A program made the translations under genes and the position numbers. From Amoebophrya sp. A120 (Eukaryota > Sar > Dinophyceae > Syndiniales > Amoebophryaceae), in the NCBI GenBank assembly GCA_905178155.1, contig CAJINV010000010.1:1994167-2058166 (forward strand): DNA of 64,000 nucleotides, in the 5' to 3' direction. Shown here piece after piece: positions 1-12,051 of this stretch. The notes beneath the pieces are model-generated. The model was not told the DNA's origin. It saw nothing but the letters and a program-made list of their open reading frames with translations, and did not search any database. Within the stretch, counting starts at the first letter, position 1. Each line of letters starts with the position of its first letter.

Positions 1-3000
1 TTTTTCCTTGCGATGTTGCACCTGGTGCACTACCCCCGCCAGCAGTTCCCGAAGTTGTGGTATGCAGTGCAAATGCAAAAGCATCGTACTCGTATGAATG
101 CATTACAAATTTCCTCAGCATGAGAAAGGAAATTTGCTATGCGGATTTGACTTAACAAGAAAATTTGTAATGCATGATTGCAATACGAGTACGATACTTT
201 TGCACAGGATATGTGGAGGACATCGAGTGTGCGTTCTGCTGCTCCAACAGCACGTGGAAATGTATCCGCAAAAAAAGACCCGTCGCCATCCAATTTGTCA
301 TGCAAAACACGCATCGAAAGCCACGTTTGTCATGCAAAAAATGGATAGGGATCATGATGGGTGTTTTTTCCTGGATAGAATGGAAAATGGACTCCGGCCA
401 AAGGTTGAGCGCGTAGCAGTGCCGTGCCATTATGCATTGCAGAAGCATCGCACTAGTTCTAGTAAAAATTGCATTACAAATTTTTCGAGAATGAAAAGTG
501 CAATTTGTAATGCGGCTTCGGGTAAACTAGGCGCTTTGTCATGCAGTGTTGCAATTACTACTAGTACGATACTTTTGCAGTTGATAGCCATGGTGAAGTG
601 ACAATGATCCGCTGTGCGTGACCAGGAGGACATCAATTTCATGGCACTTGCAGAAGCTGGAACATAATTTCTGCTCCCATAGGCGGGGGCCCCGCTCTTA
701 TTGTTCTTCCTCGTGCTGTAGTTATCCCCAGCTTTATTTTTGTCCATGATCACCTGGTGGTGCAAAAAGTCCTCATTGTTCAACAAGGTGTCCAACTGAT
801 ATCCGCTGGCTCCACTTGATGTCGTTGTACAGTGTCGCAGCACGAGCGAGTAGCAGCGCAGCGCCAGCTTTTTACAGGTCGCCCGCTGGAACGTGTGTCC
901 GGCGAGGACTAGAAAAAACGCCTGCTTTCGTTTATGACTTGCTCAAACGTTCTTACAATCTCAAACGTTACAATAGAATTTGGATATCTGTGATGCATGA
1001 TGAGCATGACAGACTCGCACAGCGTTTACACCTTTTGCAATACAAACTTCGCCAGATTGTCGTGGGGTTTAGGGCTCCGGATGAACTTGTCATGCGCAAT
1101 CCCATGAGACTTGGCTAGATCATGCACTCCTGCATCACAGATTTCCGTATTCTATTGGAGCGTTTGAGATTGTAACACCTGAGCGGGTTATAGCGTTTCC
1201 ACCCCGCTTTTCCGAACAGGCTGGCGGCCTGCATGGCGTTCCCAAATGTTACATTTGCAACTGTTACATGATTTGTCATGCAAAATGACCATGACCCCGA
1301 CCCGCCAGACTATCAAGCTGCTTCGCATGACAAATTCCCGGAGGGCTAAATAGCACTGTAATCCGCACCAAACCTGTAATGCAAGACGCGCAAGGGTCCC
1401 CCTCTCACCTGTCCTAGTCTTGCGTTACAAATTCATGTAACAGTTGAGAATGTAACGTTTGAGAACGCCATAGCCTGCTCCAGCAGCAGCCCAGTCTTCA
1501 AGCCCTCTTCGGCGGGCAAGAGGTCGGACGAGCACTTCACGACGAGCTTTGCGGTTTCAAGCAGGAGTTTCCCGGTCTGCGGAGACAGCAGCACACCACC
1601 TCCAGCGCTGGTAGATGAGGCTCCACCACCCACCTTCGTCGATAATTCAGCTACCTCGAGCACGTACTGCGATTCACAGACCTTCATCAGGTAAAACAGG
1701 ACCCGGATCGCCAAATTTACCTTGCCCGCTTTTGAGTAAAAGTCTAAGGCGTTGCGCAAGGACTTTTCCCAGTTCTCCACGTCGTTTGACAGCAGCTGGC
1801 AAAGCCCCTGCATCTCGTAGCAGCCCGCAACGTGCTTCCAATTGCGATCTTGCTTGAAATCCGCCAGGAGGAGCTTGTAGTAATTGTTCGCGGTTTCGTA
1901 GTCGCGCAGGTGGAAGCACAGGTCCCCGGCCAGCCGCATCTGGCCCTCGGTCGTGTTTAAATTGTAGGTGGCAATCGCCGTCTTCCCATAAGAACTTTGT
2001 GAAGCTGCGTTGCTACTATTCGTTGCTCCTCCTGAAGATGTTGTCCCAGCATTGCTCACACTGCCGGTCGTGATGTATCCCCCACCACTTCCCGTTGTAT
2101 TCATTTCGGCGGCAGATCCTCGAACGGCATTCAATACGTCGTCATCGCCTCCAAATGATCCCGTGGTCCCCGCTCCGAGTCTACCACTGCCACCATAGTT
2201 AGCAGAATTTCTGTAGTCCCCCGCCACCGAGCTCTGTTCCTTGGGTTTACGGAATAGGGATTTCATCGTGTTTTGAAACCCTCTCTATGAACTGCAAAAA
2301 TGTCTGGGTCTGGAAGAGTCGGGGCTTGTCATGCACATTTTGCATGACCCGTCAGGTCTGTGATGCTGGTGCTATCGTCACAGATTTTTTGAGAGCTTCT
2401 TGATGCTAATTACGCATTAGAAATGCCCTCTCTGCGTGCAAAGAACTGACTCCTCTTGCTGCTCATGCAACACAGACATTTTTAGACTCCGCAGACAGCA
2501 TTACAAGTTCCACTCTTGCAGGCCCAGACATGTTTGCGATCGATACTCTCCGCGTGCTGCCGATTTGGGCGTCCAGCATGGACTATGGATTGCAAAAATG
2601 TCTGGGTCTGGAAGATTGCAACTTGTGATGCTGTTTTCGGAGGCCAAAAAGATCTGTATTGCATGACCAGCAACAGGACTCCAGTTTGTGTTACGCGGAG
2701 AGGGCATTTCTCATGCGGAATAGGCATTAGGAGGCCCTCTAAAAATCTGTGTTGCTAGATCATGCATTACAGGCATCAGGCGTCATACAAAATATGCATG
2801 ACAAGTCTGGATTTTTCCAGACCCAGACATTTTTACATTTGATATGGCCAGTTTTCGCTCCACCCACGGAATGGCGAGCTGCTGCACGAAATTCTTTACC
2901 ACCTGCTGCAGCTCGTTGCAATCCGCTATGGTCAGGCTCGCGAGGAATGATGTGGACGAGGAGCTCTGGTGCGACGTTTGGCTCCCATCAACTACACTGG

Positions 3001-6000
3001 TCGTGGTCACTGCTCGTCCCCCTGGAGGAGGACCTCCTCCTGGAGTACCTGTAGTTCCCGACGCGGCCGGCGATAATTTCTTCCGAGGTCCTGACGCCTG
3101 GTGGATGCCCACCTTTTCGAAAAACTTAGCCACACCAAAGTTTTCATCCACCATTGATGAAGATGATGTAGAACTGGTGGTGGAGGCAGTAGAAGACACT
3201 CCCGCACTGTTTAACAGCGAGTTTTTCCGGTTTAGACGGAGTGCATATGGCAGTGCACAACTCCCCCTCCCCCTCATTTGTGATGCAAAACTCCAAATCC
3301 AGGTGCTGCCTTGTGGCACTGTTTGCATGACAGATTCCGAAAGCCCACATAGTACTACATTCCTGTGGCTGTGCAAATTTGTCATGCAAAACCAGTACTC
3401 TTGCTGACGCTTGTATTGCGGTTCATGGTTTACAAATGAGGGGGACGAGGGGGAGTTGTGCACTCTCATAGGACAGCAACCGACGACGGGTTGAAAACGG
3501 ATTTCATCTGGTTCTGATATCCTGGGCAAAAGCACTTCTGGTAGAAATCGTTTCATTTCGAATTGCAATCTTGCAAGACAAACCCATGTTGTCTACTTTT
3601 TACCTGCCAAAATTTGACGCCCCCCTCTCTGTAGTGCTAGTGTTCCTGCCTGAAAATAAAATTGAAATTTATCAAGCATTGAACTTGCTAAATGTACACA
3701 GCCCGAGATGTTGACTTTTGCAACGCATATCAGAACCTGCTCCACGATTTCCATTTTCGGGGACTCTGGGTCGCTCATATGAACTGCAAAAGTATCGCAT
3801 TCGTATGAATGCATTACAAATTTCTTCAGCATGAGAAATAAAATTTGTAATGCGAATTTACCTCAAGAAAAAGATTTGTAATGCATGATTTTTGCAATTA
3901 TACGAGCACGATACTTTTGCACAGGATAGCTCATATCGTGCAGCAAAATTTTCAACCGTGGCGGGTTGGCCTCCAACACGCCCTTATGCATTGCAAAAGC
4001 ATCGTACTAGTATAAATTGCATCACAAATTTTGGCAAGAAGAAAAGTGGAATTTGTAATGCTGTTTTACCTTAGGAAGGAGATTTCTCATGCATGTTTGC
4101 AATTAGTACGACTACGATACTTTTGCACAGGATAGCCCTTCCGGCAGAGCAGCGGGTTGGTGTTCAGGTGCAAAATCTGCTGGAACGTATGGAAGCGTCA
4201 GGATTGAAATCGTCAAAGTTGAAACAAATACTTTGTGATGCATAAAATGCAACCCGCAAAGCGCCTGTCTTGCAGAGTAGGCAAGGGAGGCATATTGCAA
4301 GCCTGTTGAAAGGTAGAAATAGAGCTGCTAAAGTAGCATGACAAAAGGCGTCTTCCTTACACAAACAGCATTACAAACTGGAAGGATTGAGGCACCACCA
4401 AAACTTGTCATGCGCCTTTTGAAAACTGGGCTCCAACTGGCATCCATTTTATGCATGACAAACTATTTCAACTCTGACGATTTCAAACCTGACACATCCA
4501 TAGAACGTCGCAATTACGTCGGGCTCTTTGCTGGACACGCAAAAAAACGTGCCGAACGGCTGGTGGACGCACTCGTGTTCCTGGTACCGGTACTGTTTTT
4601 TCAGCACCAGGCTGCGGTAGCTTTCCCACCAGGGCTGGGAAAAAAGGTGAGGTGGAGGTGCCGGCGCGGTTCGTGTTGCCACAACTGTAGAAGGACTACT
4701 TCTGGAGCTGGACGAGGAAGAAGATTTCGTAGTTCTTTGTGGTATATCAAATGTAAAAATGTCTGGGTCTGGAAGAATGCATGTTTGTCATGCTTGTCTG
4801 GCATGACTCTTAAATCTGTCATGCAAGTTACCCAAGAGCTCCACCTTTCTGTGATGCAGAAACGCGTTTTGTCATGCAGAATAGGCAACACCTAGAAGCT
4901 CAGAACCTTGTGATGCTGAGCCAGCATTTCTGGCCTCATCATGAGACGCCACCCAGCATCACAAGTTTCCAGACCCAGACATTTTTACATTTGATATGGT
5001 ACTACTCCTTGCGACTGCATCTGCTCCAGCGATATCAACTGTAAAAATGTCTGGGTCTGGAAGAGTGTTAAACTTGTCATGCAGGTTTTCCATGACCCAT
5101 GAGGTCTAGAATGCGGGACCTAGCATGACAGAGTCTGCGAGTTGTCCGCTATGCCTATCCTGCATGAGAAACTCCCTCCCAACTTGGTCGAAAGTGGACA
5201 GCTTTTGGCCCTCATGCAACACAGATTTTCGCATTATTCGGATTCAGCATGACAAGCTGCAATCTTCCAGACCCAGACACTTTTGCAATCCATAAGCGAC
5301 CCCGAGTGCAGGAGCTGCTGGTCGTGGCCGCAGTTGTAGTCGTACAGCGCATATCCTGTGCAAAAGTATCGTACTCGTACTAATGCCAATCTTGCATGAC
5401 AAACCTGCCTTTTTGCCTGAATTAGCATTACAAATTCCATTCTTCTTTCTGATAAAATTTGTAATGCAATTTATACTAGTTCTTAACTTTTGCAATGCAT
5501 AGCGCACAACTCTTCTCCATCTCCGAAAGCGTTTCTTCGCGGAAGGGTGTCCGCGTAGCCTCGTCCACGGCTTGGTGCGCGAGGGCGGGAAGTATCGCGA
5601 GGAAAAAAAGCTGCCTCAGTCTCAATTTGTAATGCGGAAACCTCTTCATGTCATGCAAGAAATGCATCGCGTGCTACTTAGTCTGACGCATCGCAGGTTT
5701 TTTATGTGTCAACATGCTGGCCGAATTTGCGTTGCTGATGAATGATCTGCAAAAGTTTTGAGACTCCTGAGACAGCTTTTTATCCTCGATACAGAGGTCG
5801 TTCCGGTTAGCGTCGACGTCCGCATGGTCCAGGAAAGACACCCGGAACTGTGAGTTTTGAAACACGTTTTCCGTGCAAAAGTATCGCACTCGTATACGTA
5901 TTATGCAGTCATGCACATGCATTACAACTCTTACTCTTTTTCTTAAGGTACATCCGCATTACAAATTCCATTTCTCACGCTGAGGAAATTTGTAATGCAT

Positions 6001-6631
6001 TCATACGAATACGATACTTTTGCAATTCATAACACGCCCCTTTCGGCGATGGAGTAAGAAACTGGGATGTTCGCCACGTAGCCCCCAAAGGGCGAAAAAA
6101 GCTCGGCGAGCGTGAGGCCGTTGGTTCTGGAAACGGTTTCCGTCGCAGTTTATGCATCGCAAATATGTCTGGCTCTGGAAGGATGCGAACTTGTGATGCT
6201 CATTTCACAAAACAGACAAATCTCTCACGCAGAGGCAGCAAAAGATGCCCATTTCATGTCACCAAAATGAGAGATTTGTCATGCGGATACTTAGGCAATG
6301 CGAAAGATTAAGATTCTCGAAATCTGTGATGCTAGCGCTTCCAAGACAGACCTTGTGTCATGCAAAAACACCATGACATACGACGCACTCTTCCAGACCC
6401 AGACATATTTGCATTTGATACAGTTTCCGTTCCGACCACCAACACTTCGGGAACCAGAATCTCTGTATGGATCCAATCCGGAAAAGAAGCTGGCGAGCTT
6501 AGCATGGAGGCTGATACCCCTGCAGGTGCGGCCGCACTCCCCGCAGAAGAGGTGGGTGTGTGTATGGCGGAGAATTGAAAATTATATGCGTCCTCGACTA
6601 GTTCTAGTGCTCGCCAAATGATTTCATGCAT
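1..6631 (-). CDS. TRAPPC8: TRAPPC8/Trs85-like trafficking complex subunit (3' end off window)
   Basis: TRAPPC8 is a TRAPP III subunit acting in ER-Golgi transport and autophagy. The exons follow the animal protein in order: TNGLTLAELFSPFG (about 6110), PWWESYRSLVLKK (about 4640), LKILLHDMSDPESP (3985 into 3777), LTIADCNELQQVVKNFVQQL (about 2890), LCFHLRDYETANNYYKLL (about 1910), AFFLVLAGHTFQRA with LALRCYSLML (about 850-920), then short exons ARHCYALNLWPESIF and FHVLLEQQNAHS. Sixteen introners split it. A GT-AG intron is likely at 3538-3603, and the gap between exons at about 5502-5866 probably holds another non-introner intron. The ATG at 6631 is plausible, but a good 3' splice site (TTTCTAG) lies just upstream at about 6690, so a further 5' exon is possible. 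The frame across the 3246-3470 element does not close cleanly. The gene continues past position 1, so the C-terminal half is missing. Confidence 0.88.
61..211. mobile_element. Introner, family B
   Basis: Family B TIRs contain TGCAAAAGTATCGTACT. Flanks TGTGG/TGTGG. Intron in TRAPPC8. Confidence 0.9.
263..377. mobile_element. Introner, family F
   Basis: Family F: short (115-118 bp), ends TATCC-GGAAAAAAC / TTTTTTCCTGGATA. Flanks AAATG/GAATG. TRAPPC8. Confidence 0.85.
431..586. mobile_element. Introner, family B
   Basis: Flanks GCCAT/GCCAT. TRAPPC8; removal joins SWSRTADHCHFTM to ARHCYALNLW. Confidence 0.9.
933..1192. mobile_element. Introner, family G
   Basis: Family G TIRs contain CTCAAACGTTACA. 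Flanks TCGTT/GCGTT. TRAPPC8. Confidence 0.85.
1232..1472. mobile_element. Introner, family G
   Basis: Left end reads CATGGCGTTC instead of TATGG. Flanks GCCTG/GCCTG. TRAPPC8. Confidence 0.87.
2286..2545. mobile_element. Introner, family A
   Basis: Family A TIRs contain AATGTCTGGGTCTGGAAG. Flanks CTCTC/CTCTC. TRAPPC8. Confidence 0.9.
2584..2844. mobile_element. Introner, family A
   Basis: Flanks TGGAC/TGGCC. TRAPPC8; separated from the previous element by a 38-bp exon region. Confidence 0.9.
3246..3470. mobile_element. Introner, family I
   Basis: Family I TIRs contain CAACTCCCCCTCCCCCTCAT. Flanks GTGCA/GGACA (eroded). TRAPPC8. Confidence 0.82.
3778..3928. mobile_element. Introner, family B
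   Basis: Flanks GCTCA/GCTCA. TRAPPC8; removal gives LLHDMSDPE. Confidence 0.92.
3985..4134. mobile_element. Introner, family B
   Basis: Flanks GCCCT/GCCCT. TRAPPC8. Confidence 0.92.
4188..4502. mobile_element. Introner, family H
   Basis: Family H is 308-315 bp; TIRs here contain GATTGAAATCGTC / GACGATTTCAAAC. Flanks GAACG/GAACG. TRAPPC8. Confidence 0.88.
4745..4996. mobile_element. Introner, family A
   Basis: Flanks TGGTA/TGGTA. TRAPPC8. Confidence 0.92.
5033..5294. mobile_element. Introner, family A
   Basis: Flanks AGCGA/AGCGA. TRAPPC8. Confidence 0.92.
5352..5501. mobile_element. Introner, family B
   Basis: Flanks GCGCA/GCGCA. TRAPPC8. Confidence 0.92.
5867..6031. mobile_element. Introner, family B
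   Basis: Left end degraded (TTTTCCGTGC). Flanks ACACG/ACACG. TRAPPC8. Confidence 0.87.
6151..6420. mobile_element. Introner, family A
   Basis: Flanks CAGTT/CAGTT. TRAPPC8; first introner after the start codon. Confidence 0.92.
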
Positions 6632-8121
6632 TAACTTTAGCTCTATTTCTATCCCGCGTCCACCACTTTCATCATACGTTATGTTCTAGAAACACCAATT
6701 AGCTACAAATCTTTGTTTGGAAAGCGGCGTACGACAAGGGTCTAACTCACTTGGGTGCCACGTGCCGACTCTTCCAATATTCATGCGATAGAAACGAACT
6801 CCAACGCAGGTTCAGCAGAAATCAAATTTGAATTCCGCTTGAGGTTCAACATCTCAGTCAACATTTATCTTCCCCATGTTGTATGTATTCGAAGAGTTCT
6901 TGTAGTGGATGGCAAGTACGTAGAAGTGCACAAAAATGTATGCAAAGCGAAGAAGAGGAGGACACTGTAGGTCTTGCTCGAGCTGATACTGGACGCTGCA
7001 GTGGTGCTCGGAGTTGTAATGGGGGCAGCCGCACGACCAACCGGACCTCCGGACGAGGACCTCCCGAAGCCGCTCATTTTCTCTTCCTTTTGCCACTATC
7101 TCCACATGCAAGTCCGTGCCTAAAGCCTATCCATGTGATTGTCGTGAACTACAATACATGCATAAGAATTAGATTTACAATTAAATGAGTACGCATTAAT
7201 TCGCGGGCAAATTAGCAATGGCTAGCCGTAGTGAGAACAGGCCTCCGCGATATTACGTGTTGGTTTCAAATGTACAGAATCTCAATACGCGTTCGATTAC
7301 GGGAGAACAGCAACAGAAGCACTTTGAAAGCCGGAATGACAGACAAAAAATTGATCCTGGTAAAACCGAATGCCCGAGAACGATCAGCACTTATCGATCT
7401 ATATCTATACAAGATCAACAACCCTCACAAAAATACAAGATCAAGAAAGCAACACAAAAATAAATGAGCCGCCACACCCACGTTGTGGTGGGTGCTGCGC
7501 GTTATCTTAGATATCAAGGAAGAACCGCAAAGAAAACTCCCTCGCTAGTACAGCTGAAGTCTGCATTTGCAACGTGAAATATATTTTCAGGTATCATCTT
7601 CCACAACATCCATCGGGACCGGTCAACAAGAAATAAATTTTATTTTGGCGAATACAAGCATTCTCGAACTTTTTAAAGCTACGTGGTGGTGCATCATGAA
7701 GCGTTGCGTCTTTCTTTTTGTTGTTTGTTGGGACTAAAGCAGGAACAGAATTTCATTCAAATCACAATAAGCCAACATCAAATGACAGTCGCCCGTGCAG
7801 TGGGCTTGCGCAAAAAAAAAATCATTGTGGGCCCAAAGAGGACGAACAAGTAGGCAGTACACGTGGCGCAAAAGAGAACGCAACGCGAACACTCAAATTC
7901 AAAATAAGTATTATAAAATAAAGATATATATAGATCTGCTACTGCTACTTGCAAGTATTATATCGTACTTGCACCCTTCTGGGATGTTGCTTTGTAAAAT
8001 CCCAGAGAACAAAAGCGGAAGTGTCTTCAAAAGTGTAGCGTAGCTGAAACCACTTTTGGTATTGTAGCACTTTTGAAGGCTCTGTGTGAAACATCTCCTC
8101 ATTGTCAAGTCGGGACGCACT
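6632..8121. other. Intergenic, no gene recognised
   Basis: AT-richer stretch with short unsupported ORFs on both strands. A minus-strand ORF at 6865-7077 (Ser/Ala-rich start MSGFGRSSSGGPVG) could be an upstream exon, but I could not join it in frame to the TRAPPC8 exon. No introner TIRs are present. Confidence 0.5.
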
Positions 8122-11100
8122 TCAGCAGGGAATTTTACTCGCATGGTCCGACCAGGGCGCCGCGAAACGGGGTGTATCCTCGTCCAAAAAGACTCGTCCG
8201 TCCGGAATAGCAATACCTTTTTTTTCTTTCTGACGTTTTCCTTGTTCAGAACGTGACTCAAATGAGTCCGTAAACGCATTCGAGACTGTGCCCAAAACAT
8301 ATATGAGGCATTCAATCTCGGCAATTTTTTCCTGCGTCTTCTTCCCGTTCTCGTCGTACCTTGCGAGAAAAGGAGCGCCTTCCCAGCTCATTAGGTGGAG
8401 GTGCTCCGCGACATTCTTCACCTGCTGCGGTAGCGTGCCCGTGGCACGGCGGAACAGTTCGTCGTAAACTGCAAAAATTTCTACAACACCGATCCACAAT
8501 TTGTGACCAGGACGCAGCGAGGACGAGAAGCGAGAAGTGCCCAACAACGTCATCCCAATGCGAAGCGAGAAGTTTCCCAACATCTTCCCAACTGTGGCCG
8601 CCAATGTTTCAGCGTACCACGCGCGAAGCTGTTCAGCTTCACTAGGAAACGAAGTTTTGGGAGAGAGAGCGTTACTTAGGCCGGCGTTTATAGCTCGGTC
8701 GTGCACCGCCTTTTCGCCGCCGGCCAAGAACTTTTCGGACTCGCAGGGATTATAATAATCAGCTGAGTACACAAAAACCGACACTATTTTTTCATTGTTG
8801 TAGTGCTTCACCGTGAAATCCGTCACGCTGACGTACGTTGAGGCGTGAATCTTCCAGCTCGGCGTGCCCTGGCCGGCGTAAGAGAAGTCGGCGACGAACC
8901 AGGTGTAGAGGCCGTCGTTTTCCCAGACGTTCTTCGGGTAGATGTTCGTTCCCGAAAACATCCGAAAGCGAACAATACCAGCACCAGGTCCATCACGTTT
9001 AGCGCCATACAGCACTTGCTTAAAATGTTCTTGTGTCGCAGGGTTCTTCGCCAAGATCTGGTTGCTATACGTACGCGGTTTTATACCAGCAATGAGCTTC
9101 TTCGCTGCTCCCCGATTCTGTGCGTGTTCCAGCTCTTCGATTCGCGGCAACGCTTGTCCGTTCAGCAGGCTTTTCAACTCTTCATTGTGATACTTCAACT
9201 CTTCATAGTGATGCTTCAACTCTTCATTGTGATGCAGTGATTTATCCAGCGCGAAAGGCGATCATGCATCCTCATACGTTACAGAATCACGGGTAGCATG
9301 TACAAGTACATCTACATTTGCATAGAGCCAGATTCTCCACCACTTCCGGTTCCACTCGTAAAAAAAAAAAGTCGACACATATTTTGCTCGACGCATCTAG
9401 TACTTGCAAAATGCATATGCATTTCATGAAAAGGCGCTAGTACTATGAGCAGGAGCACTAGATGAAACAGCTCTGGCATGATCTATTTTTACGAGTACAA
9501 GGATTCTATTCATCTACAGAATCTGTGCCAGGACGATTTTGCCTTTTTCAATACTTACAGTAAACGCAAGTGGATTCTGTACTTTTTGTATAGCGGAAGC
9601 AGGCGTTTCGCGATGCTGCATAAGCTCGATGACAATTTTCTTCATAATCCTGAGGAACGACTTTTCCTGGTATTACAACTACTGGCATTTGGTTTTTCGC
9701 CTGCAGCCCTTCCTCCAACTTTGTGCCGGCTCCAGACCCGCTACTTTTGTCCGAGTGTTCCAGCTCTTCAATTCGCAACTTTTGATCGACCAACTGTCTA
9801 AAGCACTCTTCATTAGCACGCAGTCATTTATCCAGCGCGAAAGGCGATCATGCATCCTCATACGTTACACTTACAGAATCACGGGTAGCATGTACAAGTA
9901 CATGATCTACATTTGCATAGAGCCAGATTCTCCACCACTTCCGGTTCCACTCGTAAAAAAAAAAGTCGACACATATTTTGCTCGACGCATCTAGTACTTG
10001 CAAAATGCATATGCATTTCATGAAATAAAGGCGCTAGTACTATGAGCAGGAGCACTAGATGAAACAGCTCTGGCATGATCTATTTTTACGAAGTACAAGG
10101 ATTCTATTCATCTGCAGAATCTGTGCCAGGACGATTTTGCCTTTTTCAATACTTACAGTAAACGCAAGTGGATTCTGTACTTTTTGTATAGCGGAAGCAG
10201 GCGTTTCGCGATGCTGCATAAGCTCTGTACCAAGCTTCTTCATAGTCTTTCGGAGGACTGACGTTTCCGTTTTTCGCCAGCAGCTCTCCCTCCAACTTTG
10301 TCATATACTGCGCAAAAGTTCGAACTGCATCTCTCCGCATTGCAATATAGGCAGCACAGCAAGATCTGCATAGAAGATAGCCACATGCAAGCTGGACACA
10401 GAAGTTGATACATCACACGGCTATAACGATAGAAGATCCTCATCCTGCAGGAGATAAAAATGCGAACGCCACGATTACGATATGCCTGCTTTCACATACA
10501 TGTAAAGTACTAGGTCCTGTTCATTTTGATGTCCGCTTAAACTCAAACTCGAATTGTGCTATAGCTATCACAACGCCGGCTGAGATATATTCGGTGCATG
10601 GGAGTAGAGGTAAAACTTTGTGCAATGCGTACGCCACGTGCTGCTCTAGCTCAATTACAAACTCCTCCCGCGCCGCAGAGCGAGCTTTCTCTTCCTCAAG
10701 CTGGTGTATCTTAGTCTGCGCCGTTATTCTCGAGAAAAACGTCCCCGTGCGATAGCGGGCATCCACTTGGCACGATGCGAAGGAAAGGGAGTCATTGCAC
10801 GTTCAACAACGTGACTCGGCTCCGCTGTAGAATCTTCAAGGCCTTCAGCTATTTCTGCGGACACAATGAGACACTACTTCTTGTTGCGCGCACGACGAGC
10901 ACGTGTCAGATGTCTCTCGTCCACCAAATATCACTAAGGGATGTCCTCTAGTTGTGGTGGTTTCCGACAATAATTCGCCGTCATGCTCAAGCCATGCCCA
11001 AGAAGACTTGTTGATCACCTGCCCCTCATACAACGCGGCGTTATGATGCAGCAATATCTCCGAGTCCGAAACACAACTACTTAACCCTGAGGCAATGCGT

Positions 11101-11848
11101 GCTACTCCCCAGCCACACCCACTAACAAAAATATGTGTACTTGAGTAGCGAAATTTGCTGCATCGAAACCAGAAACAACTTGCCTCACCCACAGGAGACA
11201 GAGCGGGGACGTTTTTCCGCGGGATAACATTTTTCAGCGCTTTGTCCAACTCCGTCACTTTCCCCAGGGCCGCCTGTAAAATTAACAAAAAGGAAAAAGG
11301 ATGATATTTTGATCGCTTGAAAAAATAAAAAACTTCTGTACTCACTGCTCGTGGAAAAGAAGTCAATCTTCCATATGTCATGTCATCTTCATCGATTGGA
11401 AACACAGACTGTTCCTCGACATTGTAAAAACGCCTTGCAGAAGGACGAGCTGAAGGTTTATCATAGCGAAGAAGTTGTAATTCTTCATTAATTTATTTCA
11501 ATCGGAATCGTGTTGTTGCTGTTGCTACTTAATATGCCAGAGCACGTTGATGAAGTCGTAAGCAGAAAAGTGCATCTTTCAGATTCAACATGATCGTACT
11601 CGGAGCTCTTTCTGCAGCCGCTCGACGTCCGGTGTAGAAGTGGTGCCGGTGCTGACAACCGAGGGGCTCGCGTGAAGTTGCTGCTGCTGTTGCAGTTGTT
11701 CTTGCTGCTGCACAGCAGTAGAGCGCCCCGCCGCGGCGGTCGTTCTGCCAGTCGTCCCCGTAGTAGAGGACGGCGAGGGAGAGGAGCAGGAATCTCCGTT
11801 GCAGTACGTGTTTTCGTTTTGATGCTCAACACGAGCTTGATACTATGC
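8122..11848 (-). CDS. Unidentified coiled-coil protein with duplicated exons (model incomplete)
   Basis: Not recognised. The largest piece is an open exon from about 9260 to the stop at 8122 (over 360 codons). It starts with seven-residue repeats (HHNEELK, HHYEELK, YHNEELK) and the segment RIEELEHAQNRG, then a region with TWFVADFSYAG and YVSVTDFTVKHYNNEKIVSV. Upstream pieces include ITAQTKIHQLEEEKARSA (about 10700), AALGKVTELDKALKNVI (about 11260) and a Gln-rich exon ending DVERLQKELR (about 11600-11848). A GT-AG intron sits between the exon ending TSFPRA and AALGKV (about 11278-11346). Copies of one exon plus flanking intron lie at 9241-9627 and 9827-10225. No introner occurs here, unlike most neighbours. 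Start and several splice sites are unresolved, and this may be more than one gene or a decaying one. Confidence 0.4.
9241..9627. repeat. Tandem duplication, copy 1
   Basis: About 387 bp, nearly identical to 9827-10225. On the minus strand both copies encode RAYAASRNACFRYTKSTES followed by a GTAAGT donor, then share a non-coding part with a T-tract. Confidence 0.85.
9827..10225. repeat. Tandem duplication, copy 2
   Basis: About 399 bp, offset about 586 bp from copy 1. Differs by small indels, including an extra ACTTAC. The sequence between the copies carries a diverged version of the IEELEH segment found in the main exon. Confidence 0.85.
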
Positions 11849-12051
11849 TACAGAAAAGTACACTAACAGATACTACTTACACCCATACGCATTGACTCAT
11901 ACTTCCGTGTCTACAACTTTTCTTTCACTGACATGACCACTAGGGTAGGGGTAGAGCTAGGGGCAGAAGTCCCACGTCTCGATAGAAATAAAGGCCGCTT
12001 CTGCACTACATTTCGCATCATGGAGAAAAAGTTGAGTTTTTCGGCATCATT

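Noticed and set aside
98-601. Plus-strand ORF of 167 codons
   Set aside because: It runs across three introners and TRAPPC8 exons on the other strand; the reading is an antisense artefact of the repeats.
2286-2844. Bacterial insertion sequences
   Set aside because: Elements of 115-325 bp have TIRs but no transposase ORF, and they split eukaryotic coding exons in a frame-restoring way.
7218-7467. Overlapping plus-strand ORFs of about 80 codons
   Set aside because: Two frames are equally open, composition is not gene-like, and no family resemblance was seen.
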